Positions 47,088-56,767 of a DNA stretch of 64,000 nt are shown piece by piece (the stretch's first letter is position 1; each line of letters begins with the position of its first letter). The notes beneath the pieces were generated by a model. That model ran no database searches and was not told the DNA's origin. It saw nothing but the letters and a program-made list of their open reading frames with translations. The translations under genes and the position numbers were made by a program. This DNA comes from JBFXCK01 sp050182275 (lineage in GTDB: Bacteria; Pseudomonadota; Alphaproteobacteria; SHNJ01). Location of the stretch: the NCBI GenBank assembly GCA_050182275.1, contig JBFXCK010000001.1:62001-126000 (forward strand), read 5' to 3'.

Positions 47088-48533
47088 CTAGCTTTCGCCT
47101 TGCGCCTTCGAATAGCCGAGCTTGCCATCAAACTCGTTCAGCTTTTCGATATGCGTCCAGACATGTTTGCTGTTCAGCTTTTGCAGCAAATCGACCACAT
47201 CATTATCGGTGATGTTGGCGTTGTCGTTGCGGGCGATGAAGCGGCAGCAAAAAGAATCGACCAAATCGGGCATGGCGCCGGTGGCGGGCCATACTTGCGT
47301 GCCGCGGTTTGACACCGCCTTTAATTTGAAAGCGCCATTGCCGGAAATTTGATTCAGGCTTTCGGCCAATTCTTCCGCCGGTTTAGCCCATTCAACGAAC
47401 ACGTCGATCCCGGCGGTACGGCGGGTTTTGACTTTCACAAAATCAATATCGCCACGCACATTCGGGATTTTGATTTCCTTGAAATTGCGCGCCTGGATCG
47501 AGCTTGCCTTTTTGCCTAAATTATCGATCACGGCTTGGGTGAAATCGGTGGTTTTGCAACCCTTGGCATCGCCCACGACATCGCGCGGCAGGAATTTGCC
47601 TTGCTCGTAGGTGGCGTAAATCGAATTTTCCATTTTATCGGCGGCATCGAAGAAGCCAAGATACCGGAGCATCATCACCGCCGACATCATATGAGCGGTT
47701 GGGTTGATGTTGTTTTTGCCGGCATATTTGGGGGCCGAGCCGTGCACCGCCTCGAATATCGCGATATCCTTGCCGATATTGGCCGAAGGCGCAAAGCCAA
47801 GCCCGCCGATCAGGCCGGAAGTCAAATCCGATAAAATATCGCCATTCATGTTGGTGAATAAAATTACTTCGAACTGTTCAGGCTTTTTCGCCAATTGATG
47901 GGCGCAATTATCGACGATCATATGTTCGGCCTGAATATCGGGATATTCCGGGGCGATGCGTTCAAACACGCGCTTTAAGGTGCCCTCGGTCATTTTCAAA
48001 ATATTCGATTTGGTGGCGCATGTGACTTTCTTGCGCCCTTCGGCGCGCGCGACTTCGAATGCAAAGCGGGCGATTTTTTCACAGCCCTTATCCGAAATCA
48101 TTTTAATCGCCTGCGCCACGCCGGGCGATTGCTGGTGTTCAACGCCGGCATATAAATCCTCGATATTTTCGCGCACTACGGTGATATCAATACCGCGGCC
48201 TTTAAAGGCGGTTGGCACATTCGGCCATTCGCGCACCGGGCGGATATTGGCGTAAGTTTCGGCCAATTTGCGTAATGTGACGTTGGCGCTTTTATTGCCA
48301 TAGCCAACGGGCGTGCCCAAAGGGCCTTTCAATACGCAGCGGGTGCTTAAAGCCGATTGAATAGTTTCCGGCGGCACGCCGGTTTCAAAGCCTTTAATAA
48401 AAGCCGCTTCACCGGCGATGCGGTCTTCCCATTGAATGGGCACTTTCAAGGCCTCGATCACCGCGCGGCTAGCGTTCGAAACTTCAGCGCCGATACCGTC
48501 GCCCGGGATGAAAGTGACTTTTTTGGTGGCCAT
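47088..48533 (-). CDS. icd: Isocitrate dehydrogenase, long (Rickettsia-type) form
   Basis: Converts isocitrate to 2-oxoglutarate. Motifs: FIPGDGIGAEV, substrate-binding KSANVTLRKLAETYANIRPVREWP, NIEDLYAG, and HGSAPKYAGKNNINPTA. The Lys-Tyr in APKYAG matches the NADP-specific E. coli enzyme, not the Asp-Ile of NAD-specific forms, so NADP use is inferred. At 481 residues it has a C-terminal extension of about 120 residues seen in Rickettsia and Thermus relatives. I start it at 48533 (MATKKVTF); a longer frame upstream has no family similarity. Confidence 0.94.
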   Translation of the reverse strand: MATKKVTFIPGDGIGAEVSNASRAVIEALKVPIQWEDRIAGEAAFIKGFETGVPPETIQSALSTRCVLKGPLGTPVGYGNKSANVTLRKLAETYANIRPVREWPNVPTAFKGRGIDITVVRENIEDLYAGVEHQQSPGVAQAIKMISDKGCEKIARFAFEVARAEGRKKVTCATKSNILKMTEGTLKRVFERIAPEYPDIQAEHMIVDNCAHQLAKKPEQFEVILFTNMNGDILSDLTSGLIGGLGFAPSANIGKDIAIFEAVHGSAPKYAGKNNINPTAHMMSAVMMLRYLGFFDAADKMENSIYATYEQGKFLPRDVVGDAKGCKTTDFTQAVIDNLGKKASSIQARNFKEIKIPNVRGDIDFVKVKTRRTAGIDVFVEWAKPAEELAESLNQISGNGAFKLKAVSNRGTQVWPATGAMPDLVDSFCCRFIARNDNANITDNDVVDLLQKLNSKHVWTHIEKLNEFDGKLGYSKAQGES

Positions 48534-48611
48534 GGGAAAAGCTCCTGCAAAAGAGGGATAAGGGATAAAGAACACTAGCCCAAAAAGGTTAAGAATTCTA
48601 TAGTAGAGCGC

Positions 48612-50021
48612 ATGATGGCCTTCAATAGCTTTCTTTTTGCGGCATTGGTGGTGCTTATTTTCGCCGCCACCAATATTGCCGCCTTTCTCAAGCGCGGTCC
48701 CACCAATTTCCGCGTTTTTACCGCCGATCCGAACAGCTTCGGCCTTTGGGCGATTACTTTGTCGATGTCGGGCTCGGTCGTAGGCGGGGGTATGTTTTTG
48801 ACCATGGGACAAATCGGCTATGAGGCCGGCAAAACCGGTTATGTGATCGCGGCGGCTATGACGCTGGGCTTTATTTTAGCGGCGCTGGCAGTGCCGCGCA
48901 TCCGGGCGCTGTTCGAGGCTACCCAAGTCAATACCGTCATCGATTTAATCGATATTAAATTTTCCCCGCGCGTGGCGACGGTATTTTCGCTGCTCAACGG
49001 GTTGATGACGTTTTTTATGACGGCCGGGCAATTTTTGGGATTGTATATTTTATGCCAATATTTGGGGCCGATTTTTACCCCCTCTTATTTGCCCTGGGCG
49101 CTGGCGGGCTTGGCGGTGGTGGCGCTGTTACTCTATCCAATCATCGGCGGGCTTCGCAAAGACGTGCTAACCGACATGGTGCAAGCCAGCATTACTTTAA
49201 TCGCCGTGGTCTTTCTTGCATTTTTCCTTTTCCAGGAGGAAGCGGCGCAAGCGATCGCCGGCCGCAATTTCTTGCAAGATGTTCATACGCCTGGTTACGG
49301 GCTGGCGTTTGTAATCGGCGTGTTTTTGTTTGTGCCGGGCGCCTATTTAATCCGCATCGATGTGTGGCAGCGCACACGCGCCGCCGCCTCCCTGCCGGTT
49401 GCAAAATATGCCATGCTGGCGGCAGCCGCGATCAGCCTGCTCGCTTGTTTGGTGTTCACCTATATCGGTATTTGGGCCAAGGAAGACGGCGTAGAGGTGG
49501 CAGGGCGGGCGACCTTGGAAATTTTTATGCGGAAAATTCATGACCCATTTTTATTAAGCTTGGTGATCGCCGCGTTCTTTGCCGCCGTGCTGACGGCGGC
49601 CGATACCTATATCAATTCAACCGCTTTGTTTTTCTCGCGCCTGTTATATGGCGGGCGCTGGCAGGGCTACCGGCAAAAGCCCGAAGAGCATGATGCGCAT
49701 TTATTATGGCGCACGCGGCTGCTGGGGTTTATCGCGGCCCTGCTGGCTTTAATTCTGGCCTATGTCAGCCGCGATTTGGTGAATTTGGCGGTCGGCGCGT
49801 TTAGTTTATTGCTGATGTTCATTCCGGTGATTATCGGCCTGTTATTTCCCAAACTGCAATCAGAGCGCGGCGGATTTTATGGCTCCATAATAGCCACTCT
49901 TGTTTTTATTCCTTTATTCTTTTTCTGGAATCCAAAGCTGGCCATGCTGCCGGGGATTTTGCTGTCGATTTTGATTTATACGGGATTTTTAGCGAAAGAA
50001 AATTTAGCGCAAAGAGGCTAG
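48612..50021 (+). CDS. Sodium:solute symporter (SSS family)
   Basis: A 469-residue membrane protein with about 13 hydrophobic helices and the SSS signature GGLRKDVLTDMVQASI (about residues 183-198), plus MSGSVVGGGMFLTMGQIGYEAGKTGYV in the first core helices. The substrate (acetate, proline, pantothenate and others are known in the family) cannot be told. Divergent from icd, 78 bases between starts. Its 3' end overlaps the convergent DUF3108 gene by 18 bases. Confidence 0.9.
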   Translation: MMAFNSFLFAALVVLIFAATNIAAFLKRGPTNFRVFTADPNSFGLWAITLSMSGSVVGGGMFLTMGQIGYEAGKTGYVIAAAMTLGFILAALAVPRIRALFEATQVNTVIDLIDIKFSPRVATVFSLLNGLMTFFMTAGQFLGLYILCQYLGPIFTPSYLPWALAGLAVVALLLYPIIGGLRKDVLTDMVQASITLIAVVFLAFFLFQEEAAQAIAGRNFLQDVHTPGYGLAFVIGVFLFVPGAYLIRIDVWQRTRAAASLPVAKYAMLAAAAISLLACLVFTYIGIWAKEDGVEVAGRATLEIFMRKIHDPFLLSLVIAAFFAAVLTAADTYINSTALFFSRLLYGGRWQGYRQKPEEHDAHLLWRTRLLGFIAALLALILAYVSRDLVNLAVGAFSLLLMFIPVIIGLLFPKLQSERGGFYGSIIATLVFIPLFFFWNPKLAMLPGILLSILIYTGFLAKENLAQRG

Positions 50022-50813
50022 GGTAATGCCGCACTGGTTTTGCACGCAGCCATCTTTGAAATTAAGGACAAAAATGAACTGGTCGGTCGCCAGCACCAAT
50101 TGCAAGGGCACGCGTTTGTCATCGCGGCTGAAATAAATATCCAAGCGGTGATTTTTCCAGCGGTCAAAATCTTTTTCATCAACGCCGGCCAAGGGCGCCC
50201 CTTTCAAGCGCAGGCGGGTGGCCGGAAACTTGCCCTTGCCCATTAATTCGTCAACTTCCTCAACGCTTTCAACCGCTACATCATAGCGCCTTCTACCGTC
50301 GTAAACCGGGATGGTGAGATCGCGCAATTTTTCAAAGTCATTTTGCAAGGCCAATTCCCGCAGCAGCGTCAAGGCCGATAGCGGGTCGGTTACTTGGCTT
50401 CGCAAATTTTCCGGAACCCTGTCCTCATAGCGCTTATTGCCGGGGACGATCGCGGTTTTTTTGTCATCGGCCAATTGCCAGCCGTAATTCTGGCCACGGC
50501 TGCGCGAGGTGGTTTGATAAAGGTAATTATTCGTCCGCGGCCAATTGCTTTTCAGCCAATCGCCGCTGGCTGCGGCCTGGCCCTTGAATTTGGTCAGGCT
50601 TTTCATCAGGCCGCTGGTCAGCAAATTGACCTGGCTGGAATAAGAGCGGGGAGATTTTTCAATCACCCAATTCAATTCACCTACCGGAATGCCGCCGAAC
50701 CATACGTCATAACGCAATTCCATATCCTTGACCGGCAAATTTTGGGCGCAAAGCGGGGCTGTCTCCGCCATCAGGAGCAGGGTGAACATCAAAATCAGGA
50801 ACCGGCGCATCAC
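50004..50813 (-). CDS. DUF3108 domain exported protein
   Basis: A 269-residue protein with a signal peptide (LILMFTLLLMAETAPLCA) and the DUF3108 pattern: YDVWFGGIPVGELNWVIEKSPRSYSSQVNLLTSGLMKSLTKFKGQAAASGDW and PATRLRLKGAPL. Periplasmic, probably a beta-rich barrel-like fold; the function is unknown. Its start overlaps the nhaA stop by 4 bases, so the two are cotranslated. Confidence 0.87.
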   Translation of the reverse strand: MMRRFLILMFTLLLMAETAPLCAQNLPVKDMELRYDVWFGGIPVGELNWVIEKSPRSYSSQVNLLTSGLMKSLTKFKGQAAASGDWLKSNWPRTNNYLYQTTSRSRGQNYGWQLADDKKTAIVPGNKRYEDRVPENLRSQVTDPLSALTLLRELALQNDFEKLRDLTIPVYDGRRRYDVAVESVEEVDELMGKGKFPATRLRLKGAPLAGVDEKDFDRWKNHRLDIYFSRDDKRVPLQLVLATDQFIFVLNFKDGCVQNQCGITLASLR

Positions 50814-51955
50814 TTTTTAGTATAGCACAATAACCAATATCCCAACACCGCCGAAAATAAGGAACCGATTAAGATGCCAAGCCTGGTCACCATCTCCATC
50901 CCGTTTTGGGGGAAGGCCAAGGTTGCGATAAACAGGCTCATGGTAAAGCCAATCCCGCCCAAGGCGCCCACGCCCCATAGCTGGCGGCGGGTAATATCAG
51001 GCGGTAAAACGCTCAATCTTAAGCGAATCGCCAAAGCGGCGGCGCCTACAATCCCCAAAGGTTTGCCCAAGGCCAGGCCAAAGGCGATCGCCAGCATAAC
51101 CGGATGAAGAAATACCGTTTCATTTACGCTTTCCAGGTTTACGCCGGCATTGGCCAGCGCGAATAAAGGCATAATTAAAAATACACTATAGGGATGCAGG
51201 GCTTTTTCCAGGCGGATTAAGGGGCCTTTTTCCGCATCGCCCTCTTTGTTGCGCAAGGGAATCATAAAAGCCAAGGCGACTCCGGCAATGGTCGGGTGAA
51301 TGCCCGAATGCAAAACGCTGATCCACAGCAAAAGCCCCACCGCCAGATATACCCACAGCTGTTCCACGCGCCGGTCATGCAAAATCAGCAGCAGCAATAA
51401 TAAAAATCCGCTTTCGAACAGCATGTCGAAATTCAAATGGTTGGTATAAAACAGGGCGATTACCAAGACAGCCCCCAAATCATCGGCGATCGCCAAGGCC
51501 ACCAAAAATAATTTCAAGGAATGGGGCACGCGGTTTCCCAGCAGCGCTAAAATCCCCACGGCAAAGGCAATGTCGGTGGCGCTTGGAATCGCCCAGCCGC
51601 GCCAAAGTTCCGGATGGTTATGGGTAAAGCCCAGATAGATAAGGGCCGGCGCCAGCATTCCTCCAAAAGCCGCCACCAAAGGCAACGAGGCGCGGGAAAG
51701 ATCGGCTAATTCGCCCTGGCGGAATTCGCGTTTGATTTCCAACCCTACGACCAGGAAAAAAATCACCATCAGCCCGTCATTAATCCAATCGCGGATGGAT
51801 AAGGCCCCCGCATGGCTTTCCAAAAAGGCATGATAATCGGGCGCCAGGGCGGAATTGGCTAGGATTAAAGCGGCCAGGGTCGCCAAGATTAATAAAATCC
51901 CGCTGGCGGATTGTTGGGCAAAGAAACGGCGGAAGAAGGAAAGAGGGGTGGTCAC
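50810..51955 (-). CDS. nhaA: Na+/H+ antiporter NhaA
   Basis: Inner-membrane antiporter for pH and sodium homeostasis. ATDIAFAVGILALLGNRVP contains the Asp of the ion path (Asp133-like), and the pair of adjacent Asp residues (Asp163/Asp164-like) is in AIADDLGAVLVIALFYT. NhaA-type start FFAQQSASGILLILATLAALILANS. The length of 381 is normal, with about 12 helices. Confidence 0.95.
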   Translation of the reverse strand: MTTPLSFFRRFFAQQSASGILLILATLAALILANSALAPDYHAFLESHAGALSIRDWINDGLMVIFFLVVGLEIKREFRQGELADLSRASLPLVAAFGGMLAPALIYLGFTHNHPELWRGWAIPSATDIAFAVGILALLGNRVPHSLKLFLVALAIADDLGAVLVIALFYTNHLNFDMLFESGFLLLLLLILHDRRVEQLWVYLAVGLLLWISVLHSGIHPTIAGVALAFMIPLRNKEGDAEKGPLIRLEKALHPYSVFLIMPLFALANAGVNLESVNETVFLHPVMLAIAFGLALGKPLGIVGAAALAIRLRLSVLPPDITRRQLWGVGALGGIGFTMSLFIATLAFPQNGMEMVTRLGILIGSLFSAVLGYWLLCYTKK

Positions 51956-52032
51956 AGCTAAAAATTACCTCGAAAATAAGTGAAACAGGGACGCTTCTTC
52001 TTAAAGAAACCTTATGCTAGTCTCCTGTCAAG

Positions 52033-53580
52033 ATGTCATCGCTTATTTCCCACCATGTGCGGGTTTATCCGTCCAAAGAATCTTTGGCCAAAGAGCAGCA
52101 GCTGGCTTGGAAGCTGGCGGCATGCGCAACCGATCCGGCGCCGGTTGATGAAGATGTCACCGATATGGTCATCAACCGTATTATCGATAATGCCGGGGTG
52201 GCGATTGCCGCAGTCAATCGTATGCCGGTGGTAAACGCCCGAAGCCAGGCTTTGTGCTTCCCCCTTCATGAACCTTTGCCCCATCACCCCCCGCATGCTT
52301 TGGGCGCAACTGTGTTCGGCATGCCAACCGCGCAAAAATTTTCGCCGGAATGGGCGGCCTGGGCCAATGGCGTGGCGGTGCGCGAACTTGATATGCATGA
52401 TACATTTTTGGCCGCCGATTATTCGCATCCGGCCGATAATATTCCGCCGCTTTTGGCGGTGGCGCAAACCATGGGCAAAAGCGGCGCCGATCTTTTGCGC
52501 GGCATTGTCGCGGCCTATGAGGTTCATATTAATTTGGTCAAGGGCATTTGCCTGCATAAACATAAAAAAGACCATATCGCGCATTTAGGCCCGGCGGCGG
52601 CGGCAGGGATTGGCGCGCTTTTGAATTTGCCGGTCGATCAAGTCTATCAGGCGATTCAACAAGCGGTGCATGTGTGTTTTACGACTAGACAGTCGCGCAA
52701 GGGCGAAATCTCCAGCTGGAAGGCCCATGCCCCGGCGCACGCCGGAAAGCTGGCGATCGAGGCGATTGACCGCGCCATGCGCGGGGAAAAATCGCCATCG
52801 CCTATTTACGAGGGCGAAGATAGCGTAATCGCCTGGATGCTGGGCGGGCCAAAGGCCGAATATCTGGTTCCTTTGCCGGCGGTCGGCATGCCCAAGCGCG
52901 CGATTTTGGAATCTTACACCAAGGAACATTCCGCCGAATATCAAAGCCAGGCGATTATCGATTTAGCGTTTAAGATGCGTGAAAAAATCCAGAATTGGGA
53001 CGATGTCAAGGAAATCACTTTATACACATCACACCATACGCATTATGTGATTGGCGCCGGCGCCAATGATCCGCAAAAAATGGATCCCAATGCAAGCCGC
53101 GAAACCTTGGATCATTCAATCATGTATATTCTGGCCGTGGCCTTGCAGGATGGCGAATGGCACCATATCAATTCCTACACCCACGACCGCGCTAACCGCC
53201 CCGATACGGTGGCGCTGTGGCGCAAAATTAAAACCGTGGAAGATAAGAAATGGACCGAACGCTATCACGAAACCGATCCCAATAAAAAAGCTTTCGGCGG
53301 CCGGATTGAAATTATCATGAAGGACGGCACGAAATTCGCCGATGAAATGGCGGTCGCCAATGCGCACCCTTTGGGCGCCAGGCCTTTTACCCGGCCTTAT
53401 TATATCAAAAAATTCACCACCTTGACCGAAGGGCTGATTTCGCCCGATGAGCGGGTGCGCTTTTTATCGGCGGTGCAACGGCTGCCCGAATTAACCGCCG
53501 CCGATTTACCGGGGCTTAATGTGGAAATGGATAAGGGCAAGCTCTTGCGCTCCATCCGCGATGTGAGGGGGATTTTTTAG
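52033..53580 (+). CDS. prpD: 2-methylcitrate dehydratase (MmgE/PrpD family)
   Basis: Dehydrates 2-methylcitrate in the methylcitrate cycle of propionate oxidation. Family features: [55 protein letters not shown] helix, [22 protein letters not shown], and [14 protein letters not shown] ([16 protein letters not shown]). The length of 515 is close to PrpD. The ATG has no Shine-Dalgarno and follows a TATGCT by about 15 bases, so a short or leaderless transcript is possible. prpB starts at the next base after its stop. Confidence 0.93.
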   Translation: MSSLISHHVRVYPSKESLAKEQQLAWKLAACATDPAPVDEDVTDMVINRIIDNAGVAIAAVNRMPVVNARSQALCFPLHEPLPHHPPHALGATVFGMPTAQKFSPEWAAWANGVAVRELDMHDTFLAADYSHPADNIPPLLAVAQTMGKSGADLLRGIVAAYEVHINLVKGICLHKHKKDHIAHLGPAAAAGIGALLNLPVDQVYQAIQQAVHVCFTTRQSRKGEISSWKAHAPAHAGKLAIEAIDRAMRGEKSPSPIYEGEDSVIAWMLGGPKAEYLVPLPAVGMPKRAILESYTKEHSAEYQSQAIIDLAFKMREKIQNWDDVKEITLYTSHHTHYVIGAGANDPQKMDPNASRETLDHSIMYILAVALQDGEWHHINSYTHDRANRPDTVALWRKIKTVEDKKWTERYHETDPNKKAFGGRIEIIMKDGTKFADEMAVANAHPLGARPFTRPYYIKKFTTLTEGLISPDERVRFLSAVQRLPELTAADLPGLNVEMDKGKLLRSIRDVRGIF

Positions 53581-54462
53581 ATGGTCGCTGCAACCCGCAA
53601 AAAATTCCGCGCCGCGTTAAGATCGGGAAAATTGCAACGCATGCCGGGCGCGTTTTCGCCCCTCGTGGCGAAGCTGATTCAAGATTTGAAATTTGATGGG
53701 GTTTATATTTCAGGCGCTGGCTTGGCAGCCGATTTGGGTGTGCCGGATATTGGCCTTACCACCTTGGCCGAAGTGGCGGGGCGGAGCGGGGCGATTGCAC
53801 GATCGGTTGATTTGCCAACGCTGGCCGATATCGATACCGGCTTTGGCGAAATCGTCAATGTCGCGCGCGCGATTGAGATGATGGAGGCAGCCGGGGTATC
53901 GGGCATTCATATCGAAGATCAAATTATGCCCAAACGCTGCGGCCATTTGGATGGCAAGGAATTGGTCGATATTAAGAATATGCAGCAACGCATCAAGGCG
54001 GCGCTGGCTGCCAAAAGCGATCCCGATTTTCTTATTATGGGCCGTACCGATGCCAGGAGCGTTGAGGGCTTGGATAAGGCAATCGCCCGCGCTAAGGCTT
54101 ATGTTGATGCCGGGGCCGAGGCGATTTTCGCCGAGGCGCTTGAAAGTGAAAAGGAATTCGAAAAATTCCGCAGCGCCATTAAGGTACCGCTTCTTGCCAA
54201 CATGACCGAATTTGGTAAATCGCCTTTTTTAACCGCGAAACAATTGGAAAATCTGGGCTATAATATCGTGATCTATCCCATGACCGGCTGGCGTCTGGCC
54301 TTGAAGGCCATCGAAGATGGTTTCCGCGAAATCAAAAAGGCGGGTACGCAAAGTGGTTTGATTGATGATATGCAAACCCGCAAACGGCTTTATGAATTAT
54401 TGGATTATGATTCTTATGCGAAGTTTGACAAAAATATTTTTAATTTTAAGTTGAGAAAGTAA
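53581..54462 (+). CDS. prpB: Methylisocitrate lyase
   Basis: Cleaves 2-methylisocitrate into pyruvate and succinate. The catalytic loop KRCGH is at residues 118-122, with DIDTGFGE (Mg-binding Asp) and IMGRTDAR also present. The length of 293 is typical. The adjacency prpD-prpB-prpC supports PrpB over the related isocitrate lyase or PEP mutase members. Confidence 0.95.
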   Translation: MVAATRKKFRAALRSGKLQRMPGAFSPLVAKLIQDLKFDGVYISGAGLAADLGVPDIGLTTLAEVAGRSGAIARSVDLPTLADIDTGFGEIVNVARAIEMMEAAGVSGIHIEDQIMPKRCGHLDGKELVDIKNMQQRIKAALAAKSDPDFLIMGRTDARSVEGLDKAIARAKAYVDAGAEAIFAEALESEKEFEKFRSAIKVPLLANMTEFGKSPFLTAKQLENLGYNIVIYPMTGWRLALKAIEDGFREIKKAGTQSGLIDDMQTRKRLYELLDYDSYAKFDKNIFNFKLRK

Positions 54463-54477
54463 TTTTTCTATCCTTTT

Positions 54478-54548
54478 CGTCACCCCCGCGCAGGCGGGGG
54501 TCCATCGGGAAAGCGGCACAATGGATTCCCGCTTTCGCGGGAATGACG
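54478..54548. repeat. Intergenic paired-hairpin repeat (dRS3-like family), copy 2
   Basis: Left half CGTCACCCCCGCGCAGG with inverted GGGGG, right half ATGGATTCCCGC with GCGGGAATGACG; same layout as 11379-11450 and 61708-61788. It lies between prpB and prpC in the prp operon. Confidence 0.85.
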
Positions 54549-54585
54549 ACAAGGAGGGAAAGTTCAGTAAAGAGATAGAAAATAA

Positions 54586-55692
54586 ATGACCGCAATCGCC
54601 AAGGGCCTGGACGGCGTTATCGCCGACACCACCAAAATTTCCAAAGTCATGCCGGAAATCAACGCGCTGACTTATCGCGGCTATCCGGTGCAGGAATTGG
54701 CCGTAAATTGTTCCTTCGAGCAGGTTGCTTACCTGTTACTGCATGGCGAATTGCCGAATCCCGAACAGCTAAAAGAATTTCAGCATATCGAGCGCACCTC
54801 GCGCCTTTTGCCGCCGCCGGTGGTAAAGGCAATCGCTTTAATTCCGCAGGCCGCGCATCCGATGAACGCGTTGCAGGCGGCGATGGCGATGCTGGGTCTT
54901 TATGATGTCGATGCGCAAAATAACGATTTAATCGGCTTGCAAAGAAAATATATCCGTTTGCTTGCGCAAACTTCGACCTTGGTGGCGGCGCTTCTGCGGC
55001 ATTATTTGAATAAAGAAATTTTGTCCCCCAACGCCGATTTGTCCTTGGCCGAAAATTTTTTCTATATGGCTTTTGGGAAAGTTCCCGATGCGCGCATGGT
55101 TAAGGCTTTTGACGCTTCGCTTACGCTTTATGCCGAGCATGGGTTTAACGCCTCGACCTTCACGGCGCGGGTGATCGCTTCTTCGCTTTCCGACATGCAT
55201 GCCGCGGTGGTCGGCGCAATTGGTTCGCTTAAAGGGCCTTTACATGGCGGCGCTAATGAGGCGGTGATGCATATGCTGTTAGAAGTTGGCGAGCCCGCCA
55301 AGGCGCAAAAATGGATTGATGATGCGTTGGCGATGAAGAAAAAAACCATGGGCTTTGGCCACCGGGTTTATAAAAAGGGCGACAGCCGTGTGCCCACCAT
55401 GCGCCATTACGCCGATGAAATGGCCAAAATAACCGGCATTACCAAATGGGCGGAAATTTCCGCCATCATTGAAAAAACCATGATCGAGAAAAAAGGGATT
55501 TATCCCAACCTCGATTTTCCAACCGCGCCCGCTTATTATTTAATGGGTTTTCCCATTCCCTTTTTCACGCCGATTTTCGTGACCAGCCGCATTACGGGCT
55601 GGTGCGCGCATATTATCGAGCAGCTTAGCGATAATAAACTGATCCGCCCGCTTTCTTCCTATGTTGGCGTGGGCGAGCGGCATGTTAAATAG
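54586..55692 (+). CDS. prpC: 2-methylcitrate synthase (citrate synthase family)
   Basis: Condenses propionyl-CoA with oxaloacetate. The citrate-synthase core is seen in KGLDGVIADTTKISKV, YRGYPVQELA, GSLKGPLHGGANEAVMHM, MGFGHRVYKKGDSRVPTM and NLDFPTAPAYYLMGFPIPFFTPIFVTSRITGWCAHIIEQ. The length of 368 fits the short PrpC/CitZ type, and its position after prpD-prpB argues for 2-methylcitrate synthase; some activity with acetyl-CoA is usual for this group. Confidence 0.93.
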   Translation: MTAIAKGLDGVIADTTKISKVMPEINALTYRGYPVQELAVNCSFEQVAYLLLHGELPNPEQLKEFQHIERTSRLLPPPVVKAIALIPQAAHPMNALQAAMAMLGLYDVDAQNNDLIGLQRKYIRLLAQTSTLVAALLRHYLNKEILSPNADLSLAENFFYMAFGKVPDARMVKAFDASLTLYAEHGFNASTFTARVIASSLSDMHAAVVGAIGSLKGPLHGGANEAVMHMLLEVGEPAKAQKWIDDALAMKKKTMGFGHRVYKKGDSRVPTMRHYADEMAKITGITKWAEISAIIEKTMIEKKGIYPNLDFPTAPAYYLMGFPIPFFTPIFVTSRITGWCAHIIEQLSDNKLIRPLSSYVGVGERHVK

Positions 55693-55710
55693 GGAGATAG
55701 TTGGCAACCA

Positions 55711-55812
55711 GCCCTCCTACGCCAAGGCTACGGAGGGCAGCCTTCACTTTATTTTGCTTCGTCTAGCTTACTGGCGTAAGCCAGCCGAAGCCGCTTTAGC
55801 GGCGAAGGCTGG
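55711..55812. repeat. Hairpin repeats abutting the tRNA-Gly 3' end
   Basis: Two elements. 55711-55745 (GCCCTCCTACGCC ... GGAGGGCAG) is the intergenic twin of the repeat inserted in sucB. 55781-55812 (arms CCAGCC / GGCTGG with inner GCCGC / GCGGC) runs right into the encoded CCA of tRNA-Gly on the opposite strand. Confidence 0.75.
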
Positions 55813-55883
55813 AGCGGGTGAAGGGAATCGAACCCTCGCCTAAAGCTTGGGAAGCTTTCGTTCTACCATTGAACTACACCCGC
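55810..55883 (-). tRNA. tRNA-Gly (anticodon CCC)
   Basis: Read on the minus strand: 7-bp acceptor GCGGGTG / CACCCGC, D-arm GTTCAATGGTAGAAC, anticodon stem AAAGC / GCTTT with loop TTCCCAA (anticodon CCC), T-arm GAGGGTTCGATTCCCTT with the usual TTCGATT loop, and TCCA at the 3' end. 74 bases including CCA. Confidence 0.94.
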
Positions 55884-56160
55884 TTTTTAGCGGCGCCAAT
55901 TTAGCCTGGTTTATAAGCTCAAATCATCTACTTTAGTTGTTGTGTTTCTGCAAGACACAGTTGCTTATATGTGACAAGGTTTTATTTCCTTATCCTCTTG
56001 ATTATTAAAATTGCCGCCGAAAAAGACTTGGCTACTTTGGGGGATTAAGTATAGACTTGGCAAGGAATGTGTCTAAAGGGCACAGCCAAATGTTTCTCAT
56101 TCAAATCTTTACTTACCTAACTTATCGCCCACCCAATTTACCAAGGAAAGGGGTAAACAC
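55884..56160. other. Gene-free stretch upstream of the OmpA-like gene
   Basis: AT-rich, no credible ORF. It holds one small inverted pair (GTGT / ACAC around TTCTGCAAG, about 55938-55956) and must contain the promoters of tRNA-Gly (minus) and the OmpA-like gene (plus); I could not fix either with confidence. GGAAAGGGG before 56161 is the ribosome site. Confidence 0.5.
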
Positions 56161-56688
56161 ATGAAAACATTGAAAATTATTATGATGGCAGGATTCGCAG
56201 TTGCAATTAGCGCATGCACTAATATGCAGGGTGTACCTAATACTAACAAACCTCCCCACGCCAGCTATGTTATTGATGAAGTACGGGCGGGGGATATGGA
56301 ACGGCCAATTATGGCCACCCGCTCTGCGCCTTATGCTAAAGGCGGCCGCAGCATGCCAAGAGCAGCCACGGAAAGCGATATATTATTCGCTCATGGCAGC
56401 GCGATGCTGACCGACCAAGCCAAAAGAGCGATTATGTCGATGGTCGAGGGTGTTCCTAGAACGGCCCGGATCACCGTTATTGGCGGTGCGGATACAACCG
56501 GTAACTATCAAGTCAATCAGCGTTTAAGCGCGCAGCGGGCGCAGGCTGTTAAAAACTTTTTGGTAGCTAAAGGTTTTAATTCACGCCGCATCAATGCCGA
56601 AGGGCATGGCGAAAACGATCTAGCCATTCCAACCGGCGATAACGTGTATGAAGCGCGTAACCGCCGCGCCTCGATTAGCATTCGGTAA
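56161..56688 (+). CDS. OmpA-family peptidoglycan-binding lipoprotein
   Basis: A 175-residue lipoprotein, lipobox ISAC (Cys19), with a C-terminal OmpA-like domain: ILFAHGSAMLTDQAKRAIMSMV, ITVIGGADTTGNYQVNQRLSAQRAQAVKNFLVAKGF, RINAEGHGENDLAIPTGDNVYEARNRRASISI. The Asp and Arg that bind meso-diaminopimelate (ADTTGNYQVN, NRR) are present. Probably Pal-like, tethering the outer membrane to peptidoglycan. It has a single-gene transcript with its own terminator. Confidence 0.9.
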   Translation: MKTLKIIMMAGFAVAISACTNMQGVPNTNKPPHASYVIDEVRAGDMERPIMATRSAPYAKGGRSMPRAATESDILFAHGSAMLTDQAKRAIMSMVEGVPRTARITVIGGADTTGNYQVNQRLSAQRAQAVKNFLVAKGFNSRRINAEGHGENDLAIPTGDNVYEARNRRASISIR

Positions 56689-56708
56689 TTGCTAATTTTT
56701 ATAAGGGG

Positions 56709-56740
56709 AAGGCCGGGAAAATTTCCCGGCCTTTTCTTTT
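56709..56740 (+). terminator. Strong rho-independent terminator
   Basis: Stem AAGGCCGGGAAA / TTTCCCGGCCTT with a single-base loop centre, then CTTTTCTTTT. It stands 20 bases after the OmpA-like lipoprotein stop. Confidence 0.9.
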
Positions 56741-56767
56741 GACCATCATTTCCGCTAAATTGTTTGT

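Noticed and set aside
48534..48812. A 93-codon in-frame extension upstream of the icd ATG.
   Set aside because: It is not similar to any ICDH N-terminus, runs across the divergent symporter start, and the family start FIPGDGIG follows the later ATG directly.
55781..55812. Hairpin beside tRNA-Gly as a proven att site.
   Set aside because: No direct repeat of the tRNA 3' part or integrase gene is present in the window; kept only as a low-score observation.
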